Positions 38,406-48,790 of a stretch of DNA of 64,000 bases are shown here, in pieces. Below the pieces are notes generated by a model that was not told the origin of the DNA, searched no databases, and saw only the letters and a program-made list of their open reading frames with translations. Origin of the DNA: Stichopus chloronotus (lineage: Eukaryota > Echinodermata > Holothuroidea > Aspidochirotida > Stichopodidae); contig CM037833.1 in assembly GCA_021234535.1 (NCBI GenBank), positions 26,769,392 through 26,833,391 on the forward strand, read 5' to 3'. The translations under genes were made by a program, and so were the position numbers. Numbering within the stretch: position 1 is the first letter of the stretch; each line of letters opens with the position of its first letter.

Positions 38406-39185
38406 TACGGAAGCGTATTGTTGTCACCTAAGAATTTTTTTTAAAAAAACTTTTCGTACCTACGAAAATCTTTTCAAAAGTTCTAAAAACCTTTTCGTAG
38501 GTTCAAAAATATTTATTAAAAAAAAAACTTGTCGTATGTTCGAAAATCCTTTTGGAACGTTCCAAAAACCTTTTCGAACGTTCAGAAAAATTTTCGTACG
38601 TTCGAAAATATTAGTTCAAATTTTTTTTCGTACGTACGATAATCTTTCCAAACGTTCCAAAAAAGTTTTTATAGGTACGAAAATCCTTTCCAACGGTCAA
38701 AATGTTGTTTTCCTACTGTGGAAAATCTGTTCAAACGTGCCAAAAATCTTTTTCAACGTTCCAAAAAAATTCGTTTGTCCGAAAATTTACTGATGTCCAT
38801 TTGACGTTAGGTTGTCAGGTTGATAGGTTGTTGAAAAGCAAACAGGCCATAGCAAATTCCAGCTCCCATCTACATGGTCACCTCAAATGACCTTCAGTAA
38901 AAATCTAGAGGACTATCTAGAAGCAATACGAGCAGAAATAGGTAGTGTTCCTATCCATTCCAATTCGTGGACTATTTCTTACTTCCTCTTGTAACAAAAC
39001 ATGACACGTACGTGAAAGACACAAATCACATTTTAAAAGTTCTGGAAGCAACTGAGCTATCAAAAGCAGTACTCCTTGCAAGGAGTCTCGATGTCGTCGC
39101 CATGTGTGCCAACATTCCCCAAGAGGAGGCACTCGATATCTGTGAAGCGGTCTATGTTAAGGCATATAAACAATACGCTTCCGTA
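38406..39185. mobile_element. 780-bp TIR element of the same family, holding a Penelope RT fragment
   Basis: Seen: the left end TACGGAAGCGTATTGTT and right end AACAATACGCTTCCGTA are perfect 17-bp inverted repeats. They share the TACGGAAGCGTA start with the element at 34378. Flanks are CGTTTC and TGTTTC, an imperfect 6-bp repeat. The left half (38440-38790) is an array of a short palindromic word of the type CGTACGTTCGAAAAT. The right half contains a reverse transcriptase fragment in + orientation. Confidence 0.7.
38967..39185 (+). pseudogene. Penelope-like element reverse transcriptase fragment
   Basis: Seen: the frame reads ...DTYVKDTNHILKVLEATEL, then LLARSLDVVAMCANIPQEEA and LDICEAVY. Known: Penelope-like RTs have a region of the form (Y)VxDTxxFLxxI...LLVTFDVxSLYTNIPHEEGL, where the Asp of FDV is catalytic motif A. 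The match in spacing and key residues (D, NIP, EE) is good. The fragment ends where the TIR of the 780-bp element begins, so it was captured by that element or cut by its insertion. It is far too short to be functional. Confidence 0.6.
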
Positions 39186-42116
39186 TGTTTCCTGTTTTAT
39201 TCGACCATTCTGTTCATTTCAAAACGTCAAGAATATGAATGAAAATGGTTTGAAATGTCTTAAATAAGTCAGAGGACATGTTCCTTGACTGGAATTCCAC
39301 TGTAATCCTCTACAAGACTGAAAGGATACTAAGTTACACAGGAAAGGAAAAGTTTATGGTCACCCCCACACTGAGAAGCACCATAGGATTCCTAGGTACA
39401 CGAAATTTGAAAGCTTACAAAACAAAAATCACCCCAGATGATCTCGTTTAATACTGCCCCAACATTAATTTGCATCATCATAATGAATGCATTGATCCTA
39501 GGAAATAAGCCACACTCTGCGTAATTATGTGTGCTTTTTATTCCTTACAAACATACAGTGATGTACTTTTGTGGTTCTCCATTTAGTGTTGGTCCCTCGG
39601 AATGTTTCCCGCTCTCTCATGCTTAAATATTGTCTTTCTTGCACACTGACTTATCACCATCACTATGATGGATAATCATTTACATTGTGATTGTCATTCT
39701 TAAACAGTTCATTGTTACGTTTTAAAGTCCAAAAAGTTGTACCAGATCTATGGACGCATTCGGTTGGTCACATCCTATCTCAGTGATCGACTCTAGAACG
39801 TTTTCAATTTCCCAGAAAGACAAGATGCTTTGGCTCCAGCCCCACTATTTAAAAACATTTGAACATTTATGGTTAAGATTATAATATGTTAGGATGGGTT
39901 ATAGTATTACATTTAGAATACATATGAACAAATATTACCTCCATGGTAGGTGAGTTATTACATGTATGGTTAAACCTCTTTACATTTATGGTTACTAAAT
40001 TTATGATTAATTATTACATTCGTAGGTTATACCACCCGACACGGAAGAATTGACATTGCTTCTGTGGTACCTAGGCGTGTTCCTTTGGACGCTAAGTGTC
40101 TCCACAATCAAAGCCATTTATTCGACGTTCCTTAGGAAGTCTGTAGACACAACATGGGCCAAATTTTCCAACATGTTCAGGGCCCTGTCAGCAGCTACTG
40201 ACACTGCTGACCGCCAAATCAGTCACTGCTAGTATTACGTACCATACCTTACCTCCCTTTTATATTTGAACAGCAATGTACAGCAATGTTGAAGTTGAGA
40301 TTCACTCGACCGCCAAATACGAAGGGAGCTAGAGAGCGAGGCAGAGAGGGGTCTTTACGAGGACTTTAGGTTCCTGACGTGGTAGAAAATGATCTTCCCC
40401 TGAAACTATATGAGCCACATCATCAACCATGCCGTCACATTTTATCTAAGCACAATCAACAATGTCTCATTCTTGCTCTTCAACTTCTTGGGGTAAAGAA
40501 TCTCCGTTAGCCATTGTTGTCCTTCCGCATCAGGGGAACCACATTAATAGGCCTACAGTATTTTTGGTCTGTAGTCTCTGTTCTTAACGAGCAATTGCAG
40601 CATCATTCATAAGTCCTGAAGTAGGTTGTCCAATCTGCACCACAAATTGCCTGTCTTGAAGGCCTTCTGAAGGCTCACTTACAGAGGGCATGAATGGTGA
40701 AGCAGTGAAACTACGGGATTATGTGGACAATGGGGTGACCATCACATGGAAATGCTGTTAGCAGGTGCCATAGACCGTGACGTACGAGAGCCTGGGAATC
40801 ATCAGAGGTAGCTTTCCTGTACACATTCGGATATTGACCCCTTTTGTTGAGTGGCTCAAGAGGATATCCAGGTAGTATTCCAACATGGGCTTAAGATAGG
40901 TGAATCCATACAAGGTCCATGCGATATTGCACCCGCGATTCATAAGGGGCCTATGCGGGCTAGCCAGATAACGATACGACCATTTGGAATAGTTATGATG
41001 TCCGTATGGAAATTGCCAACACAGACCAGAGAACTACCCGTATGAGTCATATGGATTTCAACTAGGGTCATGCAACTCTTTTCAGATACATTTCTACGGA
41101 CTTACATTGATTGTCTTTTTTCTTGTTAAACCAATACATGATGCAAACGACTACTTTCTTTCAAAACTTTCCTAATCATTTTAAAATGTGGAAGAAACCC
41201 TCAGATGTTACAAACTGATGAAAGATCGAAATAATACAACCACTGGATTAAAATCTGTTCAGACGATTACAAGACATTTTTTCGCAACACATCAGTAATG
41301 AAGAAAGAACTTCCCATCGGTCTTCGTGTTGGTCTCAGAAATTCTGATAAGATTTAATTGCAGCTACCAAGCCCCACCGAGCAAATTGTGCAAACCAACG
41401 GGAGACAATTACTACAGATGATCTTTTGACCAGTTTGTCAGCGAGGTGAAACCTCACAGTGTCAACGTCTGCTCTATTTTCAAATACCAATCATTAACGC
41501 AATATGACATGCTAGTTGACAACGTTTTTGACGGCAATTTTAGAACAAAACTCAAAGAGATTTTCAAAAAGCGAATTGAATTTGAAATTGACCTTCAGCA
41601 ATAAAATCTAGAAATGACTCAAAAACAGTACTGTAAGCCAAGGGCTTCAACCAGAGACAAGGTTGACGTTTCCGGCCATTTTCTAGGTGCCAGGAAAAAG
41701 ACATAACGTCGATCTCTCTACTAACCAGGAACAACGTCATGCATTGGAGAACAAGGCCCTTGCACTATAGCCTAAAAGGTAGATGCAACTGAAGCGAATA
41801 ACCTACTTGCACAGCTCATTTTTCCATGTGAGGAAAATCGACAAAAGCTCGAACTCAACAAAAAATCCATCAGGTAGAATATATCCAAGTCGGAACGTTG
41901 CGCTATTCATCTCCTGTTGTAGCGGAGTCAAAGATGATGACCTACAATTACCAGCCTGCCGTCACAACCAAAGATTTCTCTCGTTTTACCACAAATGAAG
42001 GGACGTCACGTTGCGAACATTAACGTTAGGTTTCCTGCTCACCAAGATTCTTTGATTAAAGTTGGGGGTATCAAACTGCTTGGCGATAAAAAAAAAAAAA
42101 AAATTATCCGATTTTT
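39186..42116. other. No intact gene; possible decayed Penelope-like remains
   Basis: Several small frames with no start or splice logic. Around 40828-40960 (+) one sees ILTPFVEWLKRI and, in another frame, QVVFQHGLK. Together these resemble the IPYVxGxSERIxRVFxxHGLxVxFK region that follows the RT domain in Penelope-like elements, which would fit the RT piece upstream. The region contains frameshifts, so the call is weak. Confidence 0.3.
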
Positions 42117-43600
42117 GATTCCTTGCCAAAGGCAGAAGGAATCTATGCGATGGTGTTGTGTGTGTGCGTGTGTGTGTGTGTGTATATGTAACACTTCTTG
42201 TAAACACGATATCTCAAGAAGGGTAGCCACGACTGATCTCATACTTGGTGTGTGGGTTGTTCATATTGAATAGATGATCCCTATTGTTTCTGGTGGAGGT
42301 CAAAGGTCATTTGAGGTCACCAGAGGTCAAAATAGGAAAACATTGTAAACACAATATCTCAAAAACGGTAACTGTGTCTGTTGTCATACCTGGTGTGTGG
42401 GTTGGTCATATTGAGTAGATGATCCTTATTGTTTTTGGTGGAGGTCAAAGGTCATTTGAGGTCATCGGAGGTCAAACTGGAAAAACCTTGTAAACACAAT
42501 ATCTCCAGAAGGGTGACTGTGACTGATGTCACACTTACTATGTGGGTTGTTCATGTCAAGTTGATGATCCTTATTGCTTTTGGTGGAGGTCAAAGGTCAT
42601 TTGAGGTCACCAGAGGTCAAACTGTAAAAACTTTGTAAACACAATATCTTTAGAAGGGTCACTGTGGGTTGATCATATTGAGTAGAAGATCGCTATTGTT
42701 TTTGGTGGAGGTCAAAGGTCATTTGAGGTCACCAGAGGTCAGAATGTGAAAACCTTGTAAACACGATATCTCAAGAACAGTAACTGTAACTGATGTCATA
42801 CTTAGTGTGTGGGTTGGTAAATTTGAGTAGATGATGCCTATTGTTTCTGTTAGAGGTCAAAGGTCATTTGAGGTCAACGGAGGTCAAAATGTGAAAACAC
42901 TGTAAACACAATATCTTTAGAAGGGTAGGTGTAACTAATGTCATACTTGGTGTGTGGGTTGGTCATATTGAGTAGATGATCCTTATTGTTTTTGGTGGAG
43001 GTCAAAGGTCATTTGAGGTCACCAGAGGTCAAAATGTGAAAACTTTGTAAACACAATATCTCAAGAACGGTAACTGTGACTGATATCATACTTGGTGTGT
43101 GTGTTGTTTATGTTGAGTAGATGATGCCTGTTGCTTTTGATGGAAGATAAAGGTCATTTGAGGTTACCCTAGGTCAAACTGTAAACACATTGTAAACACA
43201 ATATCTCTAGAAGGGTAAGTGTGACTGATGTCGTACTTGATATGTGGATTAATCATATTGAGTAGATGACTCCTATTGTTTTTTGTGGAGGTCAAAGGTC
43301 GTTTGAGGTCACCCGAGGTGAAACCTTGCTAACACATTATCTCCAGAAGGGTAATGTTGACTGATGTCATACTTGATGTGTGGGTTCCCCATACTGGATA
43401 GGTGATCCCTATTGCTTTAAGTGGACGTCAAATGTCATTGGAGGTCACCAAAATAAAGGTTATTTGGCTTAAAGGCTTATTAATGTGGTGTTTCAAGACC
43501 AGTAACTGCAGTTGATCTCATACTTGTCATGTGGATAATTCATGTTTGTTATAATATAACCATGTAGCAAGGAATCACAAAGCCTTTTGGCTTTCTGGTT
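42117..43600. mobile_element. Hairpin-ended element with about eight ~142-bp AGGTCA units
   Basis: Seen: a 5' hairpin (GATTCCTTGCC ... AAGGAATC, 42117-42143) and a TG microsatellite (42154-42184) precede a clean tandem array. AGGTCAAAGGTCA cores lie at about 42297, 42446, 42587, 42710, 42855 and 43000, with decayed ones at about 43150 and 43288. Spacing is usually 142-149 bp, with one shorter unit. Each good unit carries AGGTCA four times with spacers of 1, 4 and 4 bases. The 3' end has GCAAGGAATC (43567), ACAAAGCC, a TTTT-loop hairpin (43579-43594) and CTGGTT. No protein is encoded. Confidence 0.75.
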
Positions 43601-43739
43601 AGTATTCCTTGGATGGGCCAGTAACACACTAACGTCTTCGCTCAAGTCAACAATGTAATACTATTTGGAAGGATGCGCCGCTCCAGATGACGTCCTGTTT
43701 GTTGACTGTTGCGACACAACCTGAGAAAAACAACGCTTC

Positions 43740-44040
43740 TTTAGTTTGAAAAGGTCAAGTCAGTCACCTCCAGAGATGGACATCCCCAAACAACGCCAAC
43801 AAGACATTCACGGGACTGTTCATCATATCGATCCTACCATTCGTGCGGGTCACCTGGAATACCACATCCAAGTAGCTGATAGGCATCACCCGATCCCACT
43901 TACTCTTGAATATGGGATCACGACAGCGGTAGAGCCACGATTGTCAGCGCTTCTCTGCTGGCGTTCCAGTCTAGGACACAATGTAAGGCCATGTCGAGAT
44001 ACGTTCGCATTTGCGTCTGACTATTTCAGCGACCCGTCCA
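43740..44040 (-). pseudogene. Possible Penelope-like retroelement remnant
   Basis: Seen on the minus strand: RQQRSADNRGSTAVVIPYSR, then VSGIG, a stop, CLSATWMWYSR, a stop and PARMVGSI. Known: Penelope-like and some related retroelements have a conserved VxIPYxxxVSexIxRVLxxxxxxVxFKP...GSI block after the RT. The order of short matches fits, but stops interrupt it and nothing intact remains. The + strand frame (43746-44045) is probably its shadow. Confidence 0.3.
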
Positions 44041-47000
44041 TATGAGAGATATGCCACTCTGCTGATTGAAGCAGTCTGCTGATTGAATCATGAGCAAGAA
44101 TGCTAGATTTGCTGATCCGAGGTCCGTAGTTCAACTGTTAAAAAGTGTGGATTTAGAGGGAATATTGAATTAGATTTGATGGCAAATAAATGAAAAATCA
44201 CTCTTCTTACGGCAGCTATACTGCAAAAGAAGTTGTGCAAGTATAAGACGTTCTAACAGTATTCATTTTCATTGTGTACCATAAATTTATAAACATTAGT
44301 AAACGCTCAATGTAATACCAACCGTGAATGTTGTGAAACTCAAAACCTCAAGGGAATACACGTTTCATCATGTGGTACGACGTTCAAACTATTAAATGAA
44401 ATAAGTCGGACGCACCAGTGTCGCAATCGCCCCGAAAAATTGTTGTCGCATGATATGCATGTGAAACAAATACTTATCAGTAACATTATAGGTTTGATTC
44501 TCCTGAACCTGTTTTTTGCCATGGTCCCAGCACTACCGCGTCTGCATTCGTCAAAAACGCTATATCCATCTCCATATTTTTCTTCATACTCCTTCATTCG
44601 GTGGGTTCAAATCATGTAAAGTGAGCTGTCAATTAAATATATCTTTGGCTGACCAATTTGAGTCTTTACCCGGGAACGTGTTCGTTCTATGTTGGCTAGT
44701 CACGGAGTTCTAAAATCATTATTTTGGCAACCTCTATCTGCGGTTTAAGATCCCCAACGGCTCTGTTTTCATTCTTTCTTCAGCACATTTCTTATGCATG
44801 CAAGGTATTTTGATCTCGGAACTCTTGTAGTCAACGCTTCACTCACCGCCTCATGTCTATGTAAAGGGCTCTTTCCAGTGGTGTGTACGAGGAAGGAGAG
44901 TATAGGCATAGAAACAAAGAAATAAAACTGTCGACAAAAGAATTTTTAAACTATTAAATAGTAGCAACTTCAATAGATGATGCACCTGTACTGGGCATTG
45001 CATAGTACGTAGTAGTAATACTATTATTGAAATAATAGTAATTACTAATTCTGCAATCAAAGGCAATGAAACATGTACGGAGGACTCCACCCTAGAGCTG
45101 AAATAATTCGGCTATACCCGCCACGAAAGGATGGCCGAAGAGGTCTGAAGGAAATCTCGGCCACAGTATGATTCCAGTGTGCCGGACTTCAGGAGTACGT
45201 CACATCAACGGAAGACAAAGAACCACTAGTAGAGGCAGTCTGGAAACACAAACGGGTTCATAACGGGGTTCAAATCAAAGAAAAATGAAATGGCGGAATG
45301 CAGGATCAAGCACACTAGTAAGTAGACCAACAAACAGCTACATGGAGAACACAAGTGACAAGTACCGGAGGTGATATTCACTGAAGACAGATAAAAATCT
45401 CTGAAAGGGAACAAAGGGTTGAAGATTGAAACAGCAGTGCTAACAAAACTGCGCAAGACCAGGTTCTAAACACAAAATGCCACAAGACAAAAGTACTCCA
45501 CACGACGAATTATCCAAAGTGCAGAAAGTACAAGGAAAGATATGAGGCAGTTGTTCAGCCAGCCCTAGGCGTGAAGGTAGATAGCAGAAAAATACCAGGA
45601 TCTGCGACTTGAGGTACAGAGGAGGTGGGACTTCAAGGCAAACATAGTCCTTGTGGTTGTAGCATCGCAAACAGTCACACCTTGCACAGATACCAGGCAA
45701 TAATGAAGTTAGACTGCTGATAAAACAACGTTACTGGGTAGTGCCCACATTGTAAGACGGGTGCTCGACCGCCAAGGGTCACGGCAGGATCCCGAGATCT
45801 GAGGGACCAGAGAAGGGAAACGAAAACAAGACGACCAACCGATTGTACTGAGAAAGTAGAAAATAATAATAACAACAACAGTAAGAATGCATCGTTGAAT
45901 TAATATATATAAACAAAGAGAGACAAGGGGGACTGTCGACACAGGTGGCGCAACAGGGAGCATCGTCGCTGTCCACAAATATCCACGGTTCTGCCAGATA
46001 ATGTTAAGTCTCTCCGAGGTGAACCTTAAAATAAAAAAAAATAAGTATAGTGTTAAACTTCAATGTCTTTGCAGATGAAAAGTTGGCGTAATTGAAAAAG
46101 GGCAGACCAACCCATATAGTGTGTAACCTCGACGCAGTTCGATGGTTTTGTCAGTTGAACGGACCCGTCTGTATGGAACTTTGATTTCCTTATTTGGAAC
46201 CTTTTACATCGAAAGCAGTTTTCAATACATTTAACGTATATAATTACATTAAAATCTATACCAATAATTGGGCAAGCCAAGTCTAGAATTTACTGTCCAG
46301 TCAAGTAATTCGTCTAGTAACTTGCGAGATTTGTCAGGCTTCTCCAGGCCTAGTGAAGTGGAATATTAGGGCACGAAATTAACGATGTCTTTCACAGAAA
46401 ATCTATTGCATAACATTTCAAACAACTGATGGACTGGCGCTCTACCTACTTTCTTGGAGTCACTGACAAAAATGAACAAAACAAGTAAATCCCAAAGAAG
46501 TTACGGAATGTACCAGAGGAACAGGTGTACTACAAATGCCTTCAAAATGAAATTATTCGTTCCTTGTAGAAATGTTTTAACTCGAACTCAATAGTAGGAA
46601 TTCTTTTCTCAGTAACATAAAGGTGTGAACGTTTAAGATCCACAAATATTTTAAAGTTCCGATGTTTCGTCTTGTAACTTATATATAAAGTGCACAATTG
46701 ATTATTGTTTTGCTTACATTTTTTATCGATAAAACTTGAACTGACTATAGCCGGCAGACGAAATACTAACTTGATGTATCTGTTTAAAATAGGCGTTCTT
46801 TTGTTATAACGTGGACGTTTATTTTTCTACAATTTTAAGACATTATTGTAATAATGCTATCCGAAAGTTACTTGAGAAGGGCAATTTCATTTATTTCACT
46901 AGCAACTGACAATTTTATTTTATTCAACACATTCTGTTCTTATACGCAAAACGTTGGACTAATATTTCGTAAACACATATTAAGTATCAAGTATGTGATT

Positions 47001-48104
47001 TATATATTATATTAATATCATATTAATTTGAAAGTATGTTATTTTCATATAACCTTCCGATTGCACAATCTTCATTTTATTAACCACGTTAGCCACTTTT
47101 CGTGTCACCAGCATCTGTTTGTATATTTTTTTAATGAAAATTCAAACATAAGCAGTAGCGGAACATTTGTAGTATTTGAGTGAACTTACCTAAAAGTTGA
47201 AGATTGAGTCATAACTGTATATTTTACTATAAGCATGCCAAGAATAAACTGACTAGCAATGAATGCTGTGGTTTTTAGATATACTGTAATCAAGAATTTC
47301 TTACATTAGTTTGAATATTTTTTATCTTCCTATTATTGCACAAGAATTTGTGTATTTAACATACGTTAGCGAGGAATAACTTTTGTTTTACTAATACGAT
47401 ATAGGTACTGCGTTATTCTTTGTAATGTGTACCTTTACCAGATTATGACTATGAGTAATAAAGATCATGTTATGAAAACGAGATAATTGTCTCTTCAAAA
47501 CATGTTTAAATGGAGTGACGTATTACCTAACAAACTTGCCAAATATCTTTAAGTCATGCAAAGACGTATACCGGAGATAATTCCGTTAAAACTCTGATGA
47601 TTGGAGTCCATTGTATATCCTTACTGGGGCCAAAGCAATAGCAACTATGAAAAATCTAACGGTTGAATCCAAAAGATATCCCCCAAATGAATCCAATTTG
47701 GGTTCAGATTGAGTAATTTGCACGTGTAATCAACTATGCAGACAACGTTGTCTTTTAATTACACAGACTGGTTGTCTGACTTAGATGATAAGGAATGTGA
47801 TCATTACTGATGTATTATCCATTCTACTCTTTGAGTGTGTTTCCTCACAAACCAAGAGATATGTTCAAAACAAATAACTCCAAGTTGTTCAAGTCGATCA
47901 CTGTAGCCAACCTAATTGAATATTAACCAAGGAAGAGAAAGTGAGGGTGGTACTTACATCTCTCTAAGGCAGTTTAAGGCTAGTGTTTAAATGATCAAGG
48001 AATTACGATCAAAACCTCTGCAGAACTTATTTCTCGAATTCAGGTAGATAGTATCGACGGACAAAGTCATGGTGAATCTCGCACTGATCACCTGTCAAAC
48101 TTAC
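44041..48104. other. Probable intron/downstream region of the minus-strand V-like gene
   Basis: No second Ig exon was found on the minus strand. One hydrophobic stretch at 45050-44986 (minus) follows a TTTGATTGCAG acceptor in phase 1 and reads LVITIISIIVLLLRTMQ. It could be the TM exon of the 48-kb gene, but the donor (CAG|GTGCAT) is ordinary and the composition is AT-driven (confidence about 0.2). The rest, including 46-48 kb, is AT-rich and featureless. Confidence 0.4.
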
Positions 48105-48456
48105 CATAAACAACTAACAGATGTTCTACATTCATTCTACTCTCGACATCTGAGCAGACGTAATGTCCTTCATTTGATAGTGAGACATTTGGGAAAATTA
48201 ATGAATAATTTAGTTCTGTGGCTATTTGACTGCTTCCTGAATTGATGGGATATTTTCCTGCAAAGATAATGTCTTCGCCGCTTTTCCACATGCGGTTGTC
48301 GATGCTGATGTTCTCATCCATAGGACAACTGAGAACTGCTTCGTCGTGTACATTAACAGTAGTACTGAGAGAGAGGTTAAAGAAACCAAATACACCACAG
48401 ACGTACCACAGACATACATACAGAAAAGACAGTAGATGACATCGGCAACTATCCAT
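48105..48456 (-). CDS. V-like IgSF receptor, signal peptide plus Ig domain exon (minus gene)
   Basis: Seen: ATG at 48456 and a TATG|GTAAGT donor after 48105, phase 1. The 118-residue exon starts with a hydrophobic leader rich in Leu, Val, Tyr and Cys (residues 1 to about 22). A V-like domain follows: Cys44 (AVLSCPM), Trp57 (RMWKSG) and Cys101 in SNEGHYVCSD, the usual E-x-G-x-Y-x-C of strands E-F. Sequons are at NLS, NIS, NYS and NVS. It aligns without gaps over 97 residues to the exon at 58061-58418, with about 49 identities counted by eye. Leader and domain share one exon, whereas in many Ig genes they are split. Downstream exons would lie at lower coordinates; the next splice partner was not identified. 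Two IRF-like sites lie upstream. Confidence 0.85.
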
Positions 48457-48726
48457 TATTAAATTTGAATGGAGACATATGGTGCAACGGTGAATTTACT
48501 CACTACTGTGTGGATAACATCAACACACCAACATCCTATTACTGTTAAAATACATTAACACAAATTGCCTTTCAAGAGAAAGTTGCTCACTGTAACACTG
48601 TATATGCTACCTTTAACATGGCAACTAGGTGCTTACAAAGTAATTATGTTGTTACACTTGAACGGTTGAAAAATGTGATAGAGCCTTTTGCCGATGGTTA
48701 TTTCCTGTTTGCTGAAAGAAAATCTC

Positions 48727-48790
48727 ACTTTCTCTTTTCATCACGATAGGTTGTCGCAATGAATGCGAAATGAAAAGAAACTGAAAACTG
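48727..48790 (-). promoter_or_regulatory. Paired IRF/ISRE-like sites upstream of the minus V-like gene
   Basis: Seen, in gene orientation: CAGTTTTCAGTTTC (48790-48777), whose complement GAAACTGAAAACTG matches the ISRE core GAAAnnGAAA, and ATGAAAAGAGAAAGT (48741-48727), with the IRF core AAnnGAAA. They begin 334 and 285 nt before the ATG. The plus-strand paralogue has the same pair at 335 and 287 nt. Known: IRF-family factors bind these cores. Binding here is inferred. Confidence 0.6.

Noticed and set aside
38392..38793. A 133-residue Phe/Lys-rich + frame
   Set aside because: It is a translation of the palindromic word array in the TIR element at 38406; the amino-acid repeats follow the DNA words.
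45226..45978. Several overlapping minus frames with hydrophobic stretches
   Set aside because: No consistent splice sites, no shared phase with the 48-kb exon, and several frames overlap, which is typical for chance.
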